Below, one piece after another: positions 45,967-55,411 of a DNA stretch of 64,000 bases. Numbering within the stretch: position 1 is the stretch's first letter; each line of letters starts with the position of its first letter. Source of the stretch: Falseniella ignava CCUG 37419. GTDB taxonomy: Bacteria > Bacillota > Bacilli > Lactobacillales > Aerococcaceae. The translations under genes and the position numbers were made by a program. Location: NCBI RefSeq assembly GCF_000301055.1, contig NZ_JH932300.1, positions 171,643 through 235,642 of the forward strand, written 5' to 3'. Under the pieces are notes generated by a model that saw only the letters and a program-made list of their open reading frames with translations, was not told the DNA's origin and ran no database searches.

Positions 45967-48222
45967 TTATAATAGGCGTTGGTAACGTAGACGGAGTGCA
46001 TTGGTTAGAACAGAGATTGAACTTAAACTCATCGCTAAAGCAGCCATCATCGGATTGAGAAGAGGACCGTCAAAGAATAATTTTAATACGCCCATTGCAA
46101 TCGGAATTCCAATGATATTATAGGCAAAGGCCCAAAATAGATTTTGTTTAATATTTTTGAGAGTCAGTTTGCTTAAATGAATCGCTCGTAAGACATCTTT
46201 AAGATCGTTATGCATTAAGATCACATCTGCCGAGCTAATTGCTACATCCGTACCTGAACTTACTGCGAGTCCGATATCTGCTTGAGCTAAAGCGGGAGCA
46301 TCATTAATGCCATCTCCCACCATCATCACACATTCACTATTAGTCTGTAATTGCTTCACAATTTGGGCTTTATCTTGTGGCAAGACTTGACTATAGACTT
46401 GTTCAATCCCAACTTGCTTTGCGATGGCCTCAGCAGTCGCTTTGTTGTCACCTGTAAGTAGAACAACTTTCAACCCTTCTGCAATCATCTGTTGGATGGC
46501 CTCTTCGGAAGAGTCTTTTACCGGATCGCTAATCGCTATGGTCGCAACCGCTCGTTGGTTGACAGCAGCAAAGATTGGGGTTTTCCCTTCGTTAGCCCAT
46601 TGTATTGCTTGTTGGATAAGGTGATTAGGAATCGAAGACATCGATTCAATCCACGCTTGATTTCCAACTTGAATGGTTTGATCAGCAATTTGAGCTTCGA
46701 TTCCTTTTCCGGTGATGCTGTTAAAAGATTCAACTGGTAACGTCTCAAAATTCTGCTCTTGACCATAACGGGTAATAGCTAGGGCGAGAGGGTGTTCAGA
46801 TTGTTTCTCTGCATTATAAATTAATTGCATGACTTGGGCTTCATCTTGTTCTGAATCAACCAACCAATCAGTGAGAGTAGGACTCCCCATCGTAACGGTA
46901 CCCGTCTTATCTAAGACAACCGTAGTTGTGTGATGCATTTTTTCAAGGGATTCCCCACTTCGAACGAGAATACCGTGCTTAGCGCCATTGCCTGTACCAA
47001 CCATAATGGAAGTGGGGGTCGCTAAACCAAGTGCACAAGGGCAGGCAATAACAAGAACACTAATAACAATACGTAAAGTAAAATTAAGGGATTCGCCCAT
47101 TACTAATCCCCAGAATACCCCCGCCAAAATGGCTAGGATAATAACGGTTGGCACAAAATAGTGTGCAACCCGGTCTGCCAAATTACTAATTGGTGCTTTT
47201 GAACCTTGCGCTTCTTGAACCATCCGAATAATTTGAGAAATCATCGTATCCTGTCCTACACGGGTGGCCCGATAAGTGAAAGCGCCTGTGCTATTGACGC
47301 TGGCTCCAATGACAGTGTCGCCAATTTCTTTAGCGACTGGCATGCTTTCGCCGGTAATCATCGATTCATCGATAGCTGAGCGGCCTTGGGTAATAATACC
47401 ATCAACGGGCAAGCTCTCTCCTGGTTGAATTTGGATAAGATCATCAATTTGAACTTCATCAACGGGTTTGAGTGTTACGTTGCCGTTATCGTCAATGACT
47501 CGAGCGGTAGGTGGTGTTAAATTCATCAGTTCGCGGATGGCTTGTGCTGTTTGTCCTTTAGCTAATTCCTCTAAATATCTTCCCAGTGTCATCAAAGTAA
47601 TGATGACTCCAGCGGATTCAAAGTATAGCTCGATAGGGTGATGGCCTGTTGTTGAAGTTGGTGAAATGACCCAATAGATTGTCGCAATGATACCTTGAAT
47701 AAAGGCTGCGGAGGTCCCTAAGGCAACGAGCGAGTCCATTGAAGGTTGCTTATGTATTAATTGACGGAAACCACGGATAAAAATATCCCTTCCAAAATAT
47801 AAAATCGGAACCGTAAGGATAAATTGAACCAAGGCATTACCTAAGGGAGACGATACGGGATCAATTATATGAGGCAAAGGAATTCCTAACATCGGGCCCA
47901 TTGCAATGATAAAGAGTGGGATGGCAAAGAGAAACATCCAATATAATTGTTTCTTTTGCATAATGCGTTTTGCCTCTTTTTGACGTTCATCACGTTCAAA
48001 TTGTTCTTGCGGGGACAAAATAAGATTTGCTTGGTACCCCGCCTGTTGAACACTTTCAATAATATTCGTTGGGTCTAATTCATTATCTGAGGTAACACGA
48101 AGTGTATCAGTCGCTAAGTTAACGGATGCTTCTTTAACAGAAGGGACTTTGAGCGCAGCCTGTTCCACTCGTGAGGCACAACTGGCACAGCTCATTCCAT
48201 CAATATGATAATTTTGTTTCAT
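45967..48222 (-). CDS. copA: Copper-exporting P1B-type ATPase
   Basis: 751 residues. Heavy-metal domain at 1-65 with MSCASCASR, then eight membrane helices. The metal path CPC is in ACPCALGLATP, the actuator has TGESMPVAKE, the phosphorylation site is DKTGTVTMG, then SEHPLALAI and GDGINDAPAL. This set identifies a Cu(I) exporter. I start at 48222, with TTAGGAGGAATTCA ahead. The longer frame overlaps copY. Second gene of the copY-copA operon. No copZ is seen nearby. Confidence 0.94.
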   Translation of the reverse strand: MKQNYHIDGMSCASCASRVEQAALKVPSVKEASVNLATDTLRVTSDNELDPTNIIESVQQAGYQANLILSPQEQFERDERQKEAKRIMQKKQLYWMFLFAIPLFIIAMGPMLGIPLPHIIDPVSSPLGNALVQFILTVPILYFGRDIFIRGFRQLIHKQPSMDSLVALGTSAAFIQGIIATIYWVISPTSTTGHHPIELYFESAGVIITLMTLGRYLEELAKGQTAQAIRELMNLTPPTARVIDDNGNVTLKPVDEVQIDDLIQIQPGESLPVDGIITQGRSAIDESMITGESMPVAKEIGDTVIGASVNSTGAFTYRATRVGQDTMISQIIRMVQEAQGSKAPISNLADRVAHYFVPTVIILAILAGVFWGLVMGESLNFTLRIVISVLVIACPCALGLATPTSIMVGTGNGAKHGILVRSGESLEKMHHTTTVVLDKTGTVTMGSPTLTDWLVDSEQDEAQVMQLIYNAEKQSEHPLALAITRYGQEQNFETLPVESFNSITGKGIEAQIADQTIQVGNQAWIESMSSIPNHLIQQAIQWANEGKTPIFAAVNQRAVATIAISDPVKDSSEEAIQQMIAEGLKVVLLTGDNKATAEAIAKQVGIEQVYSQVLPQDKAQIVKQLQTNSECVMMVGDGINDAPALAQADIGLAVSSGTDVAISSADVILMHNDLKDVLRAIHLSKLTLKNIKQNLFWAFAYNIIGIPIAMGVLKLFFDGPLLNPMMAALAMSLSSISVLTNALRLRYQRLL

Positions 48223-48232
48223 TGAATTCCTC

Positions 48233-48673
48233 CTAAGTGTGAATATTTGTATGAGTACAGTGACATTCGCCAATTGGACAATTGCAAGGAATTTCCGTTG
48301 GCGCTAGAGCTCTTTTTTGTTCTAATGTTTGAATTAGTAACGTGCAGTCATCTTGTGATAAGGCGCTAGTTTCAATGAGTTCATTAAGGTAAGTGCCCAC
48401 CTGACGTTTACAAATTCGATCGATAAAGCCATTTATTTGATCGAGGGACGCTTTTTTCTGATCAATCGTGGTAATGTATTGGTAAGGTCGAGTCTTATCA
48501 ATCGAATCGATTAATTTTTTTTGCATTAACCGGTTCATTAACGATTTAATCGTGCCCTCTTTCCAACACGTCGTTTGTTGAAGTTGATCAATGATTTCTC
48601 GGCTCGTCAATCGAGGCTGGCTCCAAATTAGACGCATCACTTGCCATTCAGCATCGCTAATTGTGTAATCTAT
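48233..48673 (-). CDS. copY: Copper-responsive repressor CopY (non-canonical start codon)
   Basis: Winged-helix repressor of the BlaI/CopY family. The C-terminus carries CNCPIGECHC, the CxCxxxxCxC copper/zinc motif. Homology asks for the first helix TISDAEWQVMRLIW, which lies upstream of the first ATG/GTG (48640). The upstream frame back to TAG holds only ATT, GTT and ATA. AAAGGGGAG is best spaced to the ATA at 48673, giving 146 residues, close to Enterococcus hirae CopY (145). So either a rare ATA/ATT start is used or the protein lacks its first helix. A perfect cop box lies in the promoter. Confidence 0.85.
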   Translation of the reverse strand: MDYTISDAEWQVMRLIWSQPRLTSREIIDQLQQTTCWKEGTIKSLMNRLMQKKLIDSIDKTRPYQYITTIDQKKASLDQINGFIDRICKRQVGTYLNELIETSALSQDDCTLLIQTLEQKRALAPTEIPCNCPIGECHCTHTNIHT

Positions 48674-48695
48674 AATAACTCCCCTTTCAATCTAA

Positions 48696-48724
48696 AGTTT
48701 ACAGGTGTAAACAAAAAATGTCAA
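48696..48724 (-). promoter_or_regulatory. copYA promoter with cop box
   Basis: Minus strand TTGACA (48724-48719), a 17-base spacer and TAAACT (48701-48696). TACAGGTGTA (48700-48709) is a perfect cop box (TACANNTGTA), the CopY operator, covering the edge of the -10 box. Confidence 0.88.
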
Positions 48725-48810
48725 GCAGTATGAAATAAAATGAAGAATATTCATTTAAAACCATCGATGAATTGTGTAAAATAAAGATATGAAAATAAAG
48801 GAGCGAAAAT

Positions 48811-49794
48811 ATGGAATTATTTAAAGCATTATCGTTAAAAATCAAAGATAAAAATTTACGGATCGTCTATCCTGAAGCAGAAGATGTCCGTGTTCTAGGG
48901 GCAGCAATTCGTTTGAAAGCTGACAAGTTGATTGAACCAATCTTAATTGGTAATCCTGATAATATTAAACAATTGGCAGCAGAAAACCATTGGAATCTAG
49001 GTGATATTGAAATTATTGATCCATCCAACTATCCTCGCTTTGAAGAGATGGTAGCGGCATTTGTTGAACGTCGTAAAGGAAAAAATACCGAGGAACAAGC
49101 ACGTGAAATGTTACGTGATAATGTGTACTTAGGGACAATGTTGGTTTATACGGATGCAGCAGATGGTTTAGTTTGTGGAGCTACTTACTCAACAGGAGAC
49201 ACGGTTCGACCTGCACTACAAATTATAAAAACTCGTCCGAATGTAAAACTAACGAGTGGTGCTTTCGTCATGATACCGCCAGTTGAAGGTGGTGGTGAGA
49301 AGTTAATTATGGCGGATTGCGCGATCAATATTAATCCCGATGCTCAAGAATTAGCGGAAATCGCAGTTGAAAGTGCTAAAACCGCAAGAATTTTTGATAT
49401 TGAACCTAAAGTCGCAATGTTAAGCTTCTCAACGAAAGGATCTGCTGCTTCACCTGAGGTTGATAAAGTTGTAGAGGCGACGCGAATCGCTCGTGAATTA
49501 GACCCATCATTACCTATCGACGGAGAGTTGCAATTTGATGCGGCGCTCGTTGAATCCGTTGCGGATAAAAAAGCACCAGAATCAGATGTAGCTGGGCATG
49601 CCAACGTATTCGTCTTCCCAGAGATTCAATCAGGTAATATTGGTTACAAAATAGCGCAACGTATAGGACAATATCAAGCGATTGGCCCGATCCTACAAGG
49701 GTTAAATAAACCGGTATCGGATTTATCTAGAGGATGTAATGAAGAGGATGTCTACAAAGTATCAATTATTACAGCAAATCAAGCTTTAATTTAA
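48811..49794 (+). CDS. pta: Phosphate acetyltransferase
   Basis: 327 residues. Interconverts acetyl-CoA and acetyl phosphate, feeding acetate kinase for ATP. Contains RIVYPEAEDVRVLGAA, CGATYSTGDTVRPALQII and the family stretch MLSFSTKGSA with DGELQFDAAL. AAAGGAGCG precedes the ATG. A weak promoter (TTTAAA near 48754, TAAAAT near 48777) is likely. Single-gene unit. Confidence 0.95.
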   Translation: MELFKALSLKIKDKNLRIVYPEAEDVRVLGAAIRLKADKLIEPILIGNPDNIKQLAAENHWNLGDIEIIDPSNYPRFEEMVAAFVERRKGKNTEEQAREMLRDNVYLGTMLVYTDAADGLVCGATYSTGDTVRPALQIIKTRPNVKLTSGAFVMIPPVEGGGEKLIMADCAININPDAQELAEIAVESAKTARIFDIEPKVAMLSFSTKGSAASPEVDKVVEATRIARELDPSLPIDGELQFDAALVESVADKKAPESDVAGHANVFVFPEIQSGNIGYKIAQRIGQYQAIGPILQGLNKPVSDLSRGCNEEDVYKVSIITANQALI

Positions 49795-49802
49795 AAAGAA
49801 GA

Positions 49803-49835
49803 AAACGACCTTGCCCCAAGCAAGGTCGTTTTTTG
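49803..49835. terminator. Bidirectional terminator after pta
   Basis: AACGACCTTGC and GCAAGGTCGTT are perfect arms around CCCAA, with TTTTT on the plus strand and TTTC on the minus strand. It serves pta and the converging lipoprotein gene. Confidence 0.92.
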
Positions 49836-49844
49836 ATTTATTTA

Positions 49845-50342
49845 TTATTCAATAATATTTACTGGAATTTCATCTTGAGTACCATAGTACCAACTAATTT
49901 CATCGCCAGCTTCTAAGATTTGCGATTTAACACCAAGTTCAGCATATGCACCATTGAGTAGATATACCCATGTATTGAAATCTTCATAGTCATTTTCGTG
50001 ACCTTCGATTTCTTCTACGACACCTTCATCTTCGTTGAAGTGGAATTTCAGGTCTGTTTCATGCATCGCTTCGAGTACGCTTTTGCCAGCACCGTCATTG
50101 ACAAAGGCTGTAGCAATCGGTTCTTCTTCGCCATGAAGGTAAATGTTAATCTTCACAGCATCTTCCGTTGCAACCTCAGTTGTTTCTTCAGTAGTTTCAA
50201 CTGTTGTTTCGACTGTTGTAACTTCTGTCGTTGTTTCTTCAACGGTGGTTTCAACATTTTCTTTTTTATCTTGCCCGTTCGTACAAGCAACGAGTAAGAT
50301 GGTTAATAAAGGTAAAAATATAAGTTTCAATGATTTTTTCAT
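49845..50342 (-). CDS. DUF4430 lipoprotein with Thr/Glu-rich linker
   Basis: 165 residues. Lipoprotein signal peptide KKSLKLIFLPLLTILLVAC with the modified Cys at about 20, then an unusually repetitive linker (about 30-65) of VETT, EETT and EVTT units. A C-terminal domain (about 75-165) follows with INIYLHGEEEP, GKSVLEAMHE and FNTWVYLLNGAYAELG, the DUF4430/transcobalamin-like C-terminal fold. It is anchored outside the membrane. Relatives bind cobalamin or sit at the cell surface, but ligand-binding cannot be inferred here. Start at 50342 behind AAGGAGG. Confidence 0.8.
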   Translation of the reverse strand: MKKSLKLIFLPLLTILLVACTNGQDKKENVETTVEETTTEVTTVETTVETTEETTEVATEDAVKINIYLHGEEEPIATAFVNDGAGKSVLEAMHETDLKFHFNEDEGVVEEIEGHENDYEDFNTWVYLLNGAYAELGVKSQILEAGDEISWYYGTQDEIPVNIIE

Positions 50343-50434
50343 AATTTGCCTCCTTATTAGGACTTGTTTATATCTATAAAATAGCATAGAATAGCCATGA
50401 AATCAAATTTTTATTCAGAAAGGGGATATTCACG

Positions 50435-50923
50435 ATGCGGATACGAACGACTTCACATGCTGAAACACAACAAGTTGCTAAGTTGCTCGCTCAATATATT
50501 CAGCCTGGGATGGTAATTAGATTAGACGGACCGTTAGGTGCGGGTAAAACAACGTTTACTCAAGGTTTTGCACAAGGATTAGGAATTACTCGCCGTGTCA
50601 ATAGTCCAACGTACACTATTGTAAAGCAATATCCTATTCCGGATAAAAATTTTGAGTTAATTCATATGGATGCGTACCGTTTAGAACAAGGAGGGGCAGA
50701 GTCACTTGATATCGATGCTGTTCTTTCTCCGGATGCGATTACTTTTATTGAATGGGCACAATTTATCGAGGGATATTTACCTGAAGATTATTTAATGATT
50801 CAATTAAATCCATTGGATTCAACGACGCGAGAAATTACTATTAAGCCTTGTGGGAATTCATTGAAATACGATAACGTGATAGCTATGATAGAAGATGCGG
50901 TCGAAGAAAGAGGGTTAATCTAG
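50435..50923 (+). CDS. tsaE: tRNA threonylcarbamoyladenosine biosynthesis ATPase TsaE
   Basis: 162 residues. Partner of TsaB/TsaD in making t6A37 of tRNA. P-loop LDGPLGAGKTTFTQGFAQGL (about 29-48), NSPTYTIVKQY and HMDAYRLE are the family signatures. GAAAGGGG lies before the ATG. TsaB and TsaD are not adjacent. Confidence 0.93.
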   Translation: MRIRTTSHAETQQVAKLLAQYIQPGMVIRLDGPLGAGKTTFTQGFAQGLGITRRVNSPTYTIVKQYPIPDKNFELIHMDAYRLEQGGAESLDIDAVLSPDAITFIEWAQFIEGYLPEDYLMIQLNPLDSTTREITIKPCGNSLKYDNVIAMIEDAVEERGLI

Positions 50924-50926
50924 CGA

Positions 50927-51514
50927 ATGGTTGAATCAACGCACTCTAATATATCTAGCGATTCAGGGAACACCACTGAAAGGGTTGAACTTTTATTCCG
51001 CGAAGCAAAAGTTGAAGATGCGTCTCACTATCAGCAACTCATGTGCCAACTTCGACAAGAGACGTCTTATTTAATCTTTGATACAAAAAATGACCTTAAT
51101 GATTGTTCTGCACTTCGAGAACTTTTAGCTCAGTATGAGCAAGCTTCTTCCAGCATTATTTTAGTTGTTGAATTAGCTGGGGAATTAATTGCGACGGCGA
51201 ATCTATCTGTACGGAATCTTTTAGAAGATCCTCAACTTGGAGAAGTTGGCATTGCTGTTATTAAGGAATATTGGGGATGTGGAATTGGGAGTGCATTGAT
51301 TGATTCGCTGATTGACTTTGCAGAACAAACTTCGTTAAACATCTTAACTTTAGAAGTGCTGGCATCCAACCATCGTGCGATCAATCTTTATCGGAAATTC
51401 GGCTTTTGCGAAATTGGCCGATCATCTCAATGGATTAATCAAGATGGTAAATATTATGATACGATTGTGATGGAGAAGCCATTAGGACATACTTTACATG
51501 ATTACAACGCATAA
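50927..51514 (+). CDS. GNAT-family acetyltransferase
   Basis: 195 residues. The acetyl-CoA loop is VIKEYWGCGIGSALIDSLI (Q/RxxGxG type), followed by LTLEVLASNHRAINLYRKFGF, a RimI-like ending. The first 20 residues are low-complexity and not typical of the fold. Begins three bases after the tsaE stop, as in other Lactobacillales where a GNAT follows tsaE. The substrate is not known. The stop at 51514 lies just before the murB ribosome site. Confidence 0.82.
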   Translation: MVESTHSNISSDSGNTTERVELLFREAKVEDASHYQQLMCQLRQETSYLIFDTKNDLNDCSALRELLAQYEQASSSIILVVELAGELIATANLSVRNLLEDPQLGEVGIAVIKEYWGCGIGSALIDSLIDFAEQTSLNILTLEVLASNHRAINLYRKFGFCEIGRSSQWINQDGKYYDTIVMEKPLGHTLHDYNA

Positions 51515-51527
51515 GGAGGAAATGATT

Positions 51528-52442
51528 GTGCTTTATAATGAATTAATTAGCAAATATCCCGCAATGGATATCAAATTAAATGAACCTTTATCTCAATACA
51601 GCTACACTAAAGTAGGTGGGAAAGCCGATGCGTTAGTATTCCCGCAGACTAAGCAAGAAGTACAACAAATGATTGAATGGGTCGAAACGAATCAAGTTCC
51701 ATTAACGATTTTAGGAAATTTAAGTAACTTAATTGTGATGGACGGAGGAATTCGAGGTGTCGTAATGATTTTAACTCGAATGAACCAGATTCAAGTTGAA
51801 GGTGAAACGGTAATTGCCGACGCAGGTGCATCACTAATCGAAACAACGCAAGTTGCCCGCGATCACCATCTAACAGGTTTAGAATTTGCTTGTGGCATTC
51901 CGGGTAGTGTTGGAGGCGCCATTTTTATGAATGCGGGAGCGTATGGTGGAGAGATTAAGGACTTGCCCTTAGAGATTGAAACATTGACTCGCACGGGTGA
52001 ATTCAGAACTTACAGCACTCAAACCGCTCAATTTGGATATCGCCATAGTATTTTTCAAGATAATCACGAAGTCGTCTTACAAGTTAAATTCCAACTTGAA
52101 CCTGGTGAGATTGATTTGATTCAGTCCGAAATGGATCGTTTAACCGAATTAAGAACGTCCAAACAACCGCTTGAATTACCTTCATGCGGGAGTGTATTTA
52201 AACGGCCAGAAGGGCATTTCACCGGTAAATTAATTCAAGATGCTGGCTTGCAAGGTTACCGTATTGGCGGTGCGGAAATCTCAAAAAAACACGCTGGCTT
52301 TATCGTCAATGTGGATCATGCGACTGCGACAGATTATATCGAGTTGATTCAATTTATACAGCATCGAATTTGGGAGCTTTATCAAGTTCAGTTAGAGCCT
52401 GAAGTTCGCATTATTGGCGAAGCGATACCCGCTGATGCATAA
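51528..52442 (+). CDS. murB: UDP-N-acetylenolpyruvoylglucosamine reductase
   Basis: 304 residues. Flavoenzyme making UDP-N-acetylmuramate for peptidoglycan. FAD-site motifs are YTKVGGKADALVFP, ILGNLSNLIV and ACGIPGSVGGAIFMNAGAYGG. The catalytic serine region reads CGSVFKRPEGHFTGKLI. I start at the GTG at 51528, eight bases after AAGGAGG. The ATG at 51522 is too near that site and the one at 51498 lies before it. Confidence 0.93.
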   Translation: MLYNELISKYPAMDIKLNEPLSQYSYTKVGGKADALVFPQTKQEVQQMIEWVETNQVPLTILGNLSNLIVMDGGIRGVVMILTRMNQIQVEGETVIADAGASLIETTQVARDHHLTGLEFACGIPGSVGGAIFMNAGAYGGEIKDLPLEIETLTRTGEFRTYSTQTAQFGYRHSIFQDNHEVVLQVKFQLEPGEIDLIQSEMDRLTELRTSKQPLELPSCGSVFKRPEGHFTGKLIQDAGLQGYRIGGAEISKKHAGFIVNVDHATATDYIELIQFIQHRIWELYQVQLEPEVRIIGEAIPADA

Positions 52443-52459
52443 ATACATTTTGATATCAA

Positions 52460-52490
52460 AATAAGGTCACTTTGTGGTGGCCTTTTTGTG
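52460..52490 (+). terminator. Terminator after murB
   Basis: AAGGTCAC (52463-52470) and GTGGCCTT (52477-52484) pair with one G-U, followed by TTTG. Confidence 0.7.
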
Positions 52491-52517
52491 TGCCTTAAGC
52501 TGTTTGTTTTATTAAAT

Positions 52518-52528
52518 TATGCTATACT
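52518..52528 (+). promoter_or_regulatory. Extended -10 promoter of the pot operon
   Basis: TGCTATACT (52520-52528) is a good extended -10. No clear -35 is seen 17 bases upstream (CTGTTT). About 80 bases of leader precede potA. Confidence 0.5.
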
Positions 52529-52608
52529 TTTTACAGTAAAAGGTGGAGTACCAAAAAGATAAAAAAGATGCTTCACCATACGAAACGATGAATAGGGAGT
52601 GATTTGTA

Positions 52609-53760
52609 ATGACAGAAGTGTACAGTGTCGAATTGAAGGGTATTTCAAAGACGTATGGGGATACGATCGTCTTAAAAAATATCGATATGGATTTGGAAAA
52701 AGGAAAATTTTATACTTTGTTAGGTCCTTCTGGATGTGGGAAAACAACGTTGTTACGAATCATTGCAGGATTTAATCAACCCAATACTGGGACCGTAGTA
52801 CTCGATGGTAAAGACGTTACGCAAGTGAGTGCGAATCGTCGTAAGGTGAATACCGTCTTCCAAGATTATGCACTGTTCCCACATATGAATGTATACGATA
52901 ATATTGCGTTTGGGATGACGTTACGTAAAGAAAAGAAGGCAGTCATTGATCAGAAAGTCAAAGAGATGTTACGGCTTGTCCAGCTCGATGGGTTTGAAAA
53001 CCGTCAAATTAGTGAATTATCGGGAGGACAAAAACAACGCGTCTCGATCGCACGCGCATTAATTAATGAACCGGAGGTTCTTCTATTAGACGAACCATTA
53101 TCTGCTTTAGACCTAAAGTTACGAACAGATATGCAATATGAACTTCGTGAGTTACAGCAACGGTTAGGGATTACCTTTGTATTTGTCACCCATGACCAAG
53201 AAGAAGCATTAGCGATGTCTGATTGGATTTTTGTAATGAATGAAGGTGTCGTGGTTCAATCAGGAACGCCGAAAGATATTTATGATGAGCCAATCAATCA
53301 CTACGTTGCTGACTTTATTGGCGATAGTAATATTATTGATGCGACAATGATTGATGACTATGTTGTGGAATTTGTAGGATATCAATTTGAGTGTAATGAC
53401 GGAGGGATTCCAAGTGGAGAGCGGGTTGAAGTGGTTATTCGACCAGAAGATATCGAGATTACTACGCCAGAAGAAGGCCAATTGGTAGCGGATGTCGATA
53501 CTCAACTATTCCGAGGAGTCTTTAACGAAGTCATTGCCTACGATAAGCAAGGCAATGAATGGATGATTCATACGACGCAATTTATCGAGGAAGGCTCAGA
53601 GATTGGTTTATCATTTGGTCCAACGGACATCCATGTGATGCGTTACAATGAATCAGAAGAAGATTTTGATGCTCGGATTGAACAATATACGGACGACGAG
53701 GAAGATGAAGAACACTTTGATTTTCTGCAATCGAACGGTTCAGTGACTTCACAATTATAG
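52609..53760 (+). CDS. potA: Spermidine/putrescine ABC transporter ATPase
   Basis: 383 residues. Powers polyamine uptake. Walker [14 protein letters not shown], signature [15 protein letters not shown], Walker [18 protein letters not shown]-loop [11 protein letters not shown]-terminal TOBE domain (about 280-350) contains [12 protein letters not shown]. An acidic tail ([11 protein letters not shown]) extends beyond it. GGGAGTG precedes the ATG. First of potABCD. Confidence 0.94.
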   Translation: MTEVYSVELKGISKTYGDTIVLKNIDMDLEKGKFYTLLGPSGCGKTTLLRIIAGFNQPNTGTVVLDGKDVTQVSANRRKVNTVFQDYALFPHMNVYDNIAFGMTLRKEKKAVIDQKVKEMLRLVQLDGFENRQISELSGGQKQRVSIARALINEPEVLLLDEPLSALDLKLRTDMQYELRELQQRLGITFVFVTHDQEEALAMSDWIFVMNEGVVVQSGTPKDIYDEPINHYVADFIGDSNIIDATMIDDYVVEFVGYQFECNDGGIPSGERVEVVIRPEDIEITTPEEGQLVADVDTQLFRGVFNEVIAYDKQGNEWMIHTTQFIEEGSEIGLSFGPTDIHVMRYNESEEDFDARIEQYTDDEEDEEHFDFLQSNGSVTSQL

Positions 53761-53770
53761 GAGGTAGCAT

Positions 53771-54589
53771 ATGAATCGGCGATTACAACATATATTAGCT
53801 ATTCCGTATTATCTATGGATTGTGTTATTTGTGGTTACACCTATTTTATTATTAATTTATCGTTCATTTTTTGGGATTGACGGAAGTTTGACGTTCGGGA
53901 ACTATATTGAGTATTTTAGTAGCCCGTATTATATGCAAATGACGTTTGCTTCCTTTTTATCGGCGCTACTGGTAACGTTGATTACTTTTTTATTTGCTTA
54001 TCCAATGGCGTATTTCCTAACAAAGACCAAACGAAAAGATTTATGGCTGATGTTAATTATTTTGCCAACATGGATTAACTTATTATTGAAGATCTATGCT
54101 TTTATTGGACTGCTGAGTCAAACTGGGCCTGTCGTTGCTTTAATTCAGCGTTTTGGGTTAGGGTCACCTCAGTTACTTTTTACGAATGCAGCTTTTATTC
54201 TTGTGGCAGCGTACGTGGAACTTCCATTTATGATGCTGCCCATCTTTAATTCCATTGATGAGATCCCCAACTCGATTATTGAAGCGAGCTTGGACTTAGG
54301 TTCGAGTGAATGGGTGACACTCAGACGGGTTATTTTCCCGTTATCCATGCGGGGCGTAACGAGTGGGGTTCAAGCAGTGTTTATCCCATCGCTCTCACTG
54401 TTCATGCTAACCCGACTCATCGGAGGTAACCGGGTCATTACACTCGGAACGGCCGTGGAACAACATTTTCTAGTCACGCAAAACTGGGGCATGGGAGCAA
54501 CCATCGGTGTTGTTTTACTTCTGCTAATGGTTATCGTGATGCGATTTACTCGACCTAAAGAGATTGGAGGTTCGACCCACGATGCGTAA
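53771..54589 (+). CDS. potB: Spermidine/putrescine ABC transporter permease
   Basis: 272 residues, six membrane helices. Permease with the coupling loop NSIIEASLDLGSSEWVTLRRV. Ten bases after potA with TAGGAGG, and it overlaps potC by eight bases. Confidence 0.93.
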   Translation: MNRRLQHILAIPYYLWIVLFVVTPILLLIYRSFFGIDGSLTFGNYIEYFSSPYYMQMTFASFLSALLVTLITFLFAYPMAYFLTKTKRKDLWLMLIILPTWINLLLKIYAFIGLLSQTGPVVALIQRFGLGSPQLLFTNAAFILVAAYVELPFMMLPIFNSIDEIPNSIIEASLDLGSSEWVTLRRVIFPLSMRGVTSGVQAVFIPSLSLFMLTRLIGGNRVITLGTAVEQHFLVTQNWGMGATIGVVLLLLMVIVMRFTRPKEIGGSTHDA

Positions 54590-55409
54590 AAATTTTTCTT
54601 GGGCAACGATTTATATCGTCCTAATCTTTATTTTGATGTATTTGCCGATTGCCTATCTAATCTTTTACTCCTTTAATGCCGGAGGAGATATGTCAGGTTT
54701 TACAGGGTTTACCTTGGAGCATTATCAGACTTTATTTTCCGATAAACGGTTATTAAGTTATATCGTGAATACCTTTATCGTCGCTTTGAGCTCGGCATTG
54801 ATTGCTACTATTATCGGGACATTTGGTGCTTTAGCAATTTTCTTTTCACGTAGAAGTAAGTCAAGCCAAGTGACAATGCAATTTAATAACGTATTAATGG
54901 TGACCCCTGATGTAATGATGGGAGCGAGTTTCTTAATTTTATTTTCAACAGTGATTCCAGTAACCTTAGGATTCTGGTCTGTCTTAATTGCGCATGTGGC
55001 ATTCAGTATTCCGATTGTTGTTTTAATGGTATTGCCAAAATGTTATGAAATGAACTTAAATATGATTACTGCCGCACAAGACTTAGGTGCAACACAGTGG
55101 CAAACCTTAACTCGAGTGATTCTTCCAAGTATTCTTAAAGGGATTGTGGCAGGCTTCTTTATGGCATTCACTTATTCGTTAGATGATTTTGCGGTTACTT
55201 TCTTTGTGACGGGAGCGGGCTTTAGTACGGTTTCGATTGAAGTGTACTCGCGAGCAAGAACTGGTATTAGTCTCGAAATTAATGCGTTGAGTACGTTGAT
55301 GTTTATTTTAGCTTTATTACTTGTCTTTGGGTATTACCGAATTCAAATCAGCGAACAACAGAAGCGAATACGTCCGTCTCGTCGAATTCCTTTCCAAGGA
55401 GGCAGATAA
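54582..55409 (+). CDS. potC: Spermidine/putrescine ABC transporter permease
   Basis: 275 residues, six membrane helices. The coupling loop reads NMITAAQDLGATQWQTLTRVILP. I start at the ATG at 54582, with TTGGAGG eleven bases upstream inside potB. The frame also opens with a TTG at 54564, which lies within that binding site. Confidence 0.92.
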   Translation: MRKNFSWATIYIVLIFILMYLPIAYLIFYSFNAGGDMSGFTGFTLEHYQTLFSDKRLLSYIVNTFIVALSSALIATIIGTFGALAIFFSRRSKSSQVTMQFNNVLMVTPDVMMGASFLILFSTVIPVTLGFWSVLIAHVAFSIPIVVLMVLPKCYEMNLNMITAAQDLGATQWQTLTRVILPSILKGIVAGFFMAFTYSLDDFAVTFFVTGAGFSTVSIEVYSRARTGISLEINALSTLMFILALLLVFGYYRIQISEQQKRIRPSRRIPFQGGR

Positions 55410-55411
55410 GC

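Noticed and set aside
53260-53505. Minus-strand open frame inside potA
   Set aside because: A shadow of the PotA C-terminal coding region.
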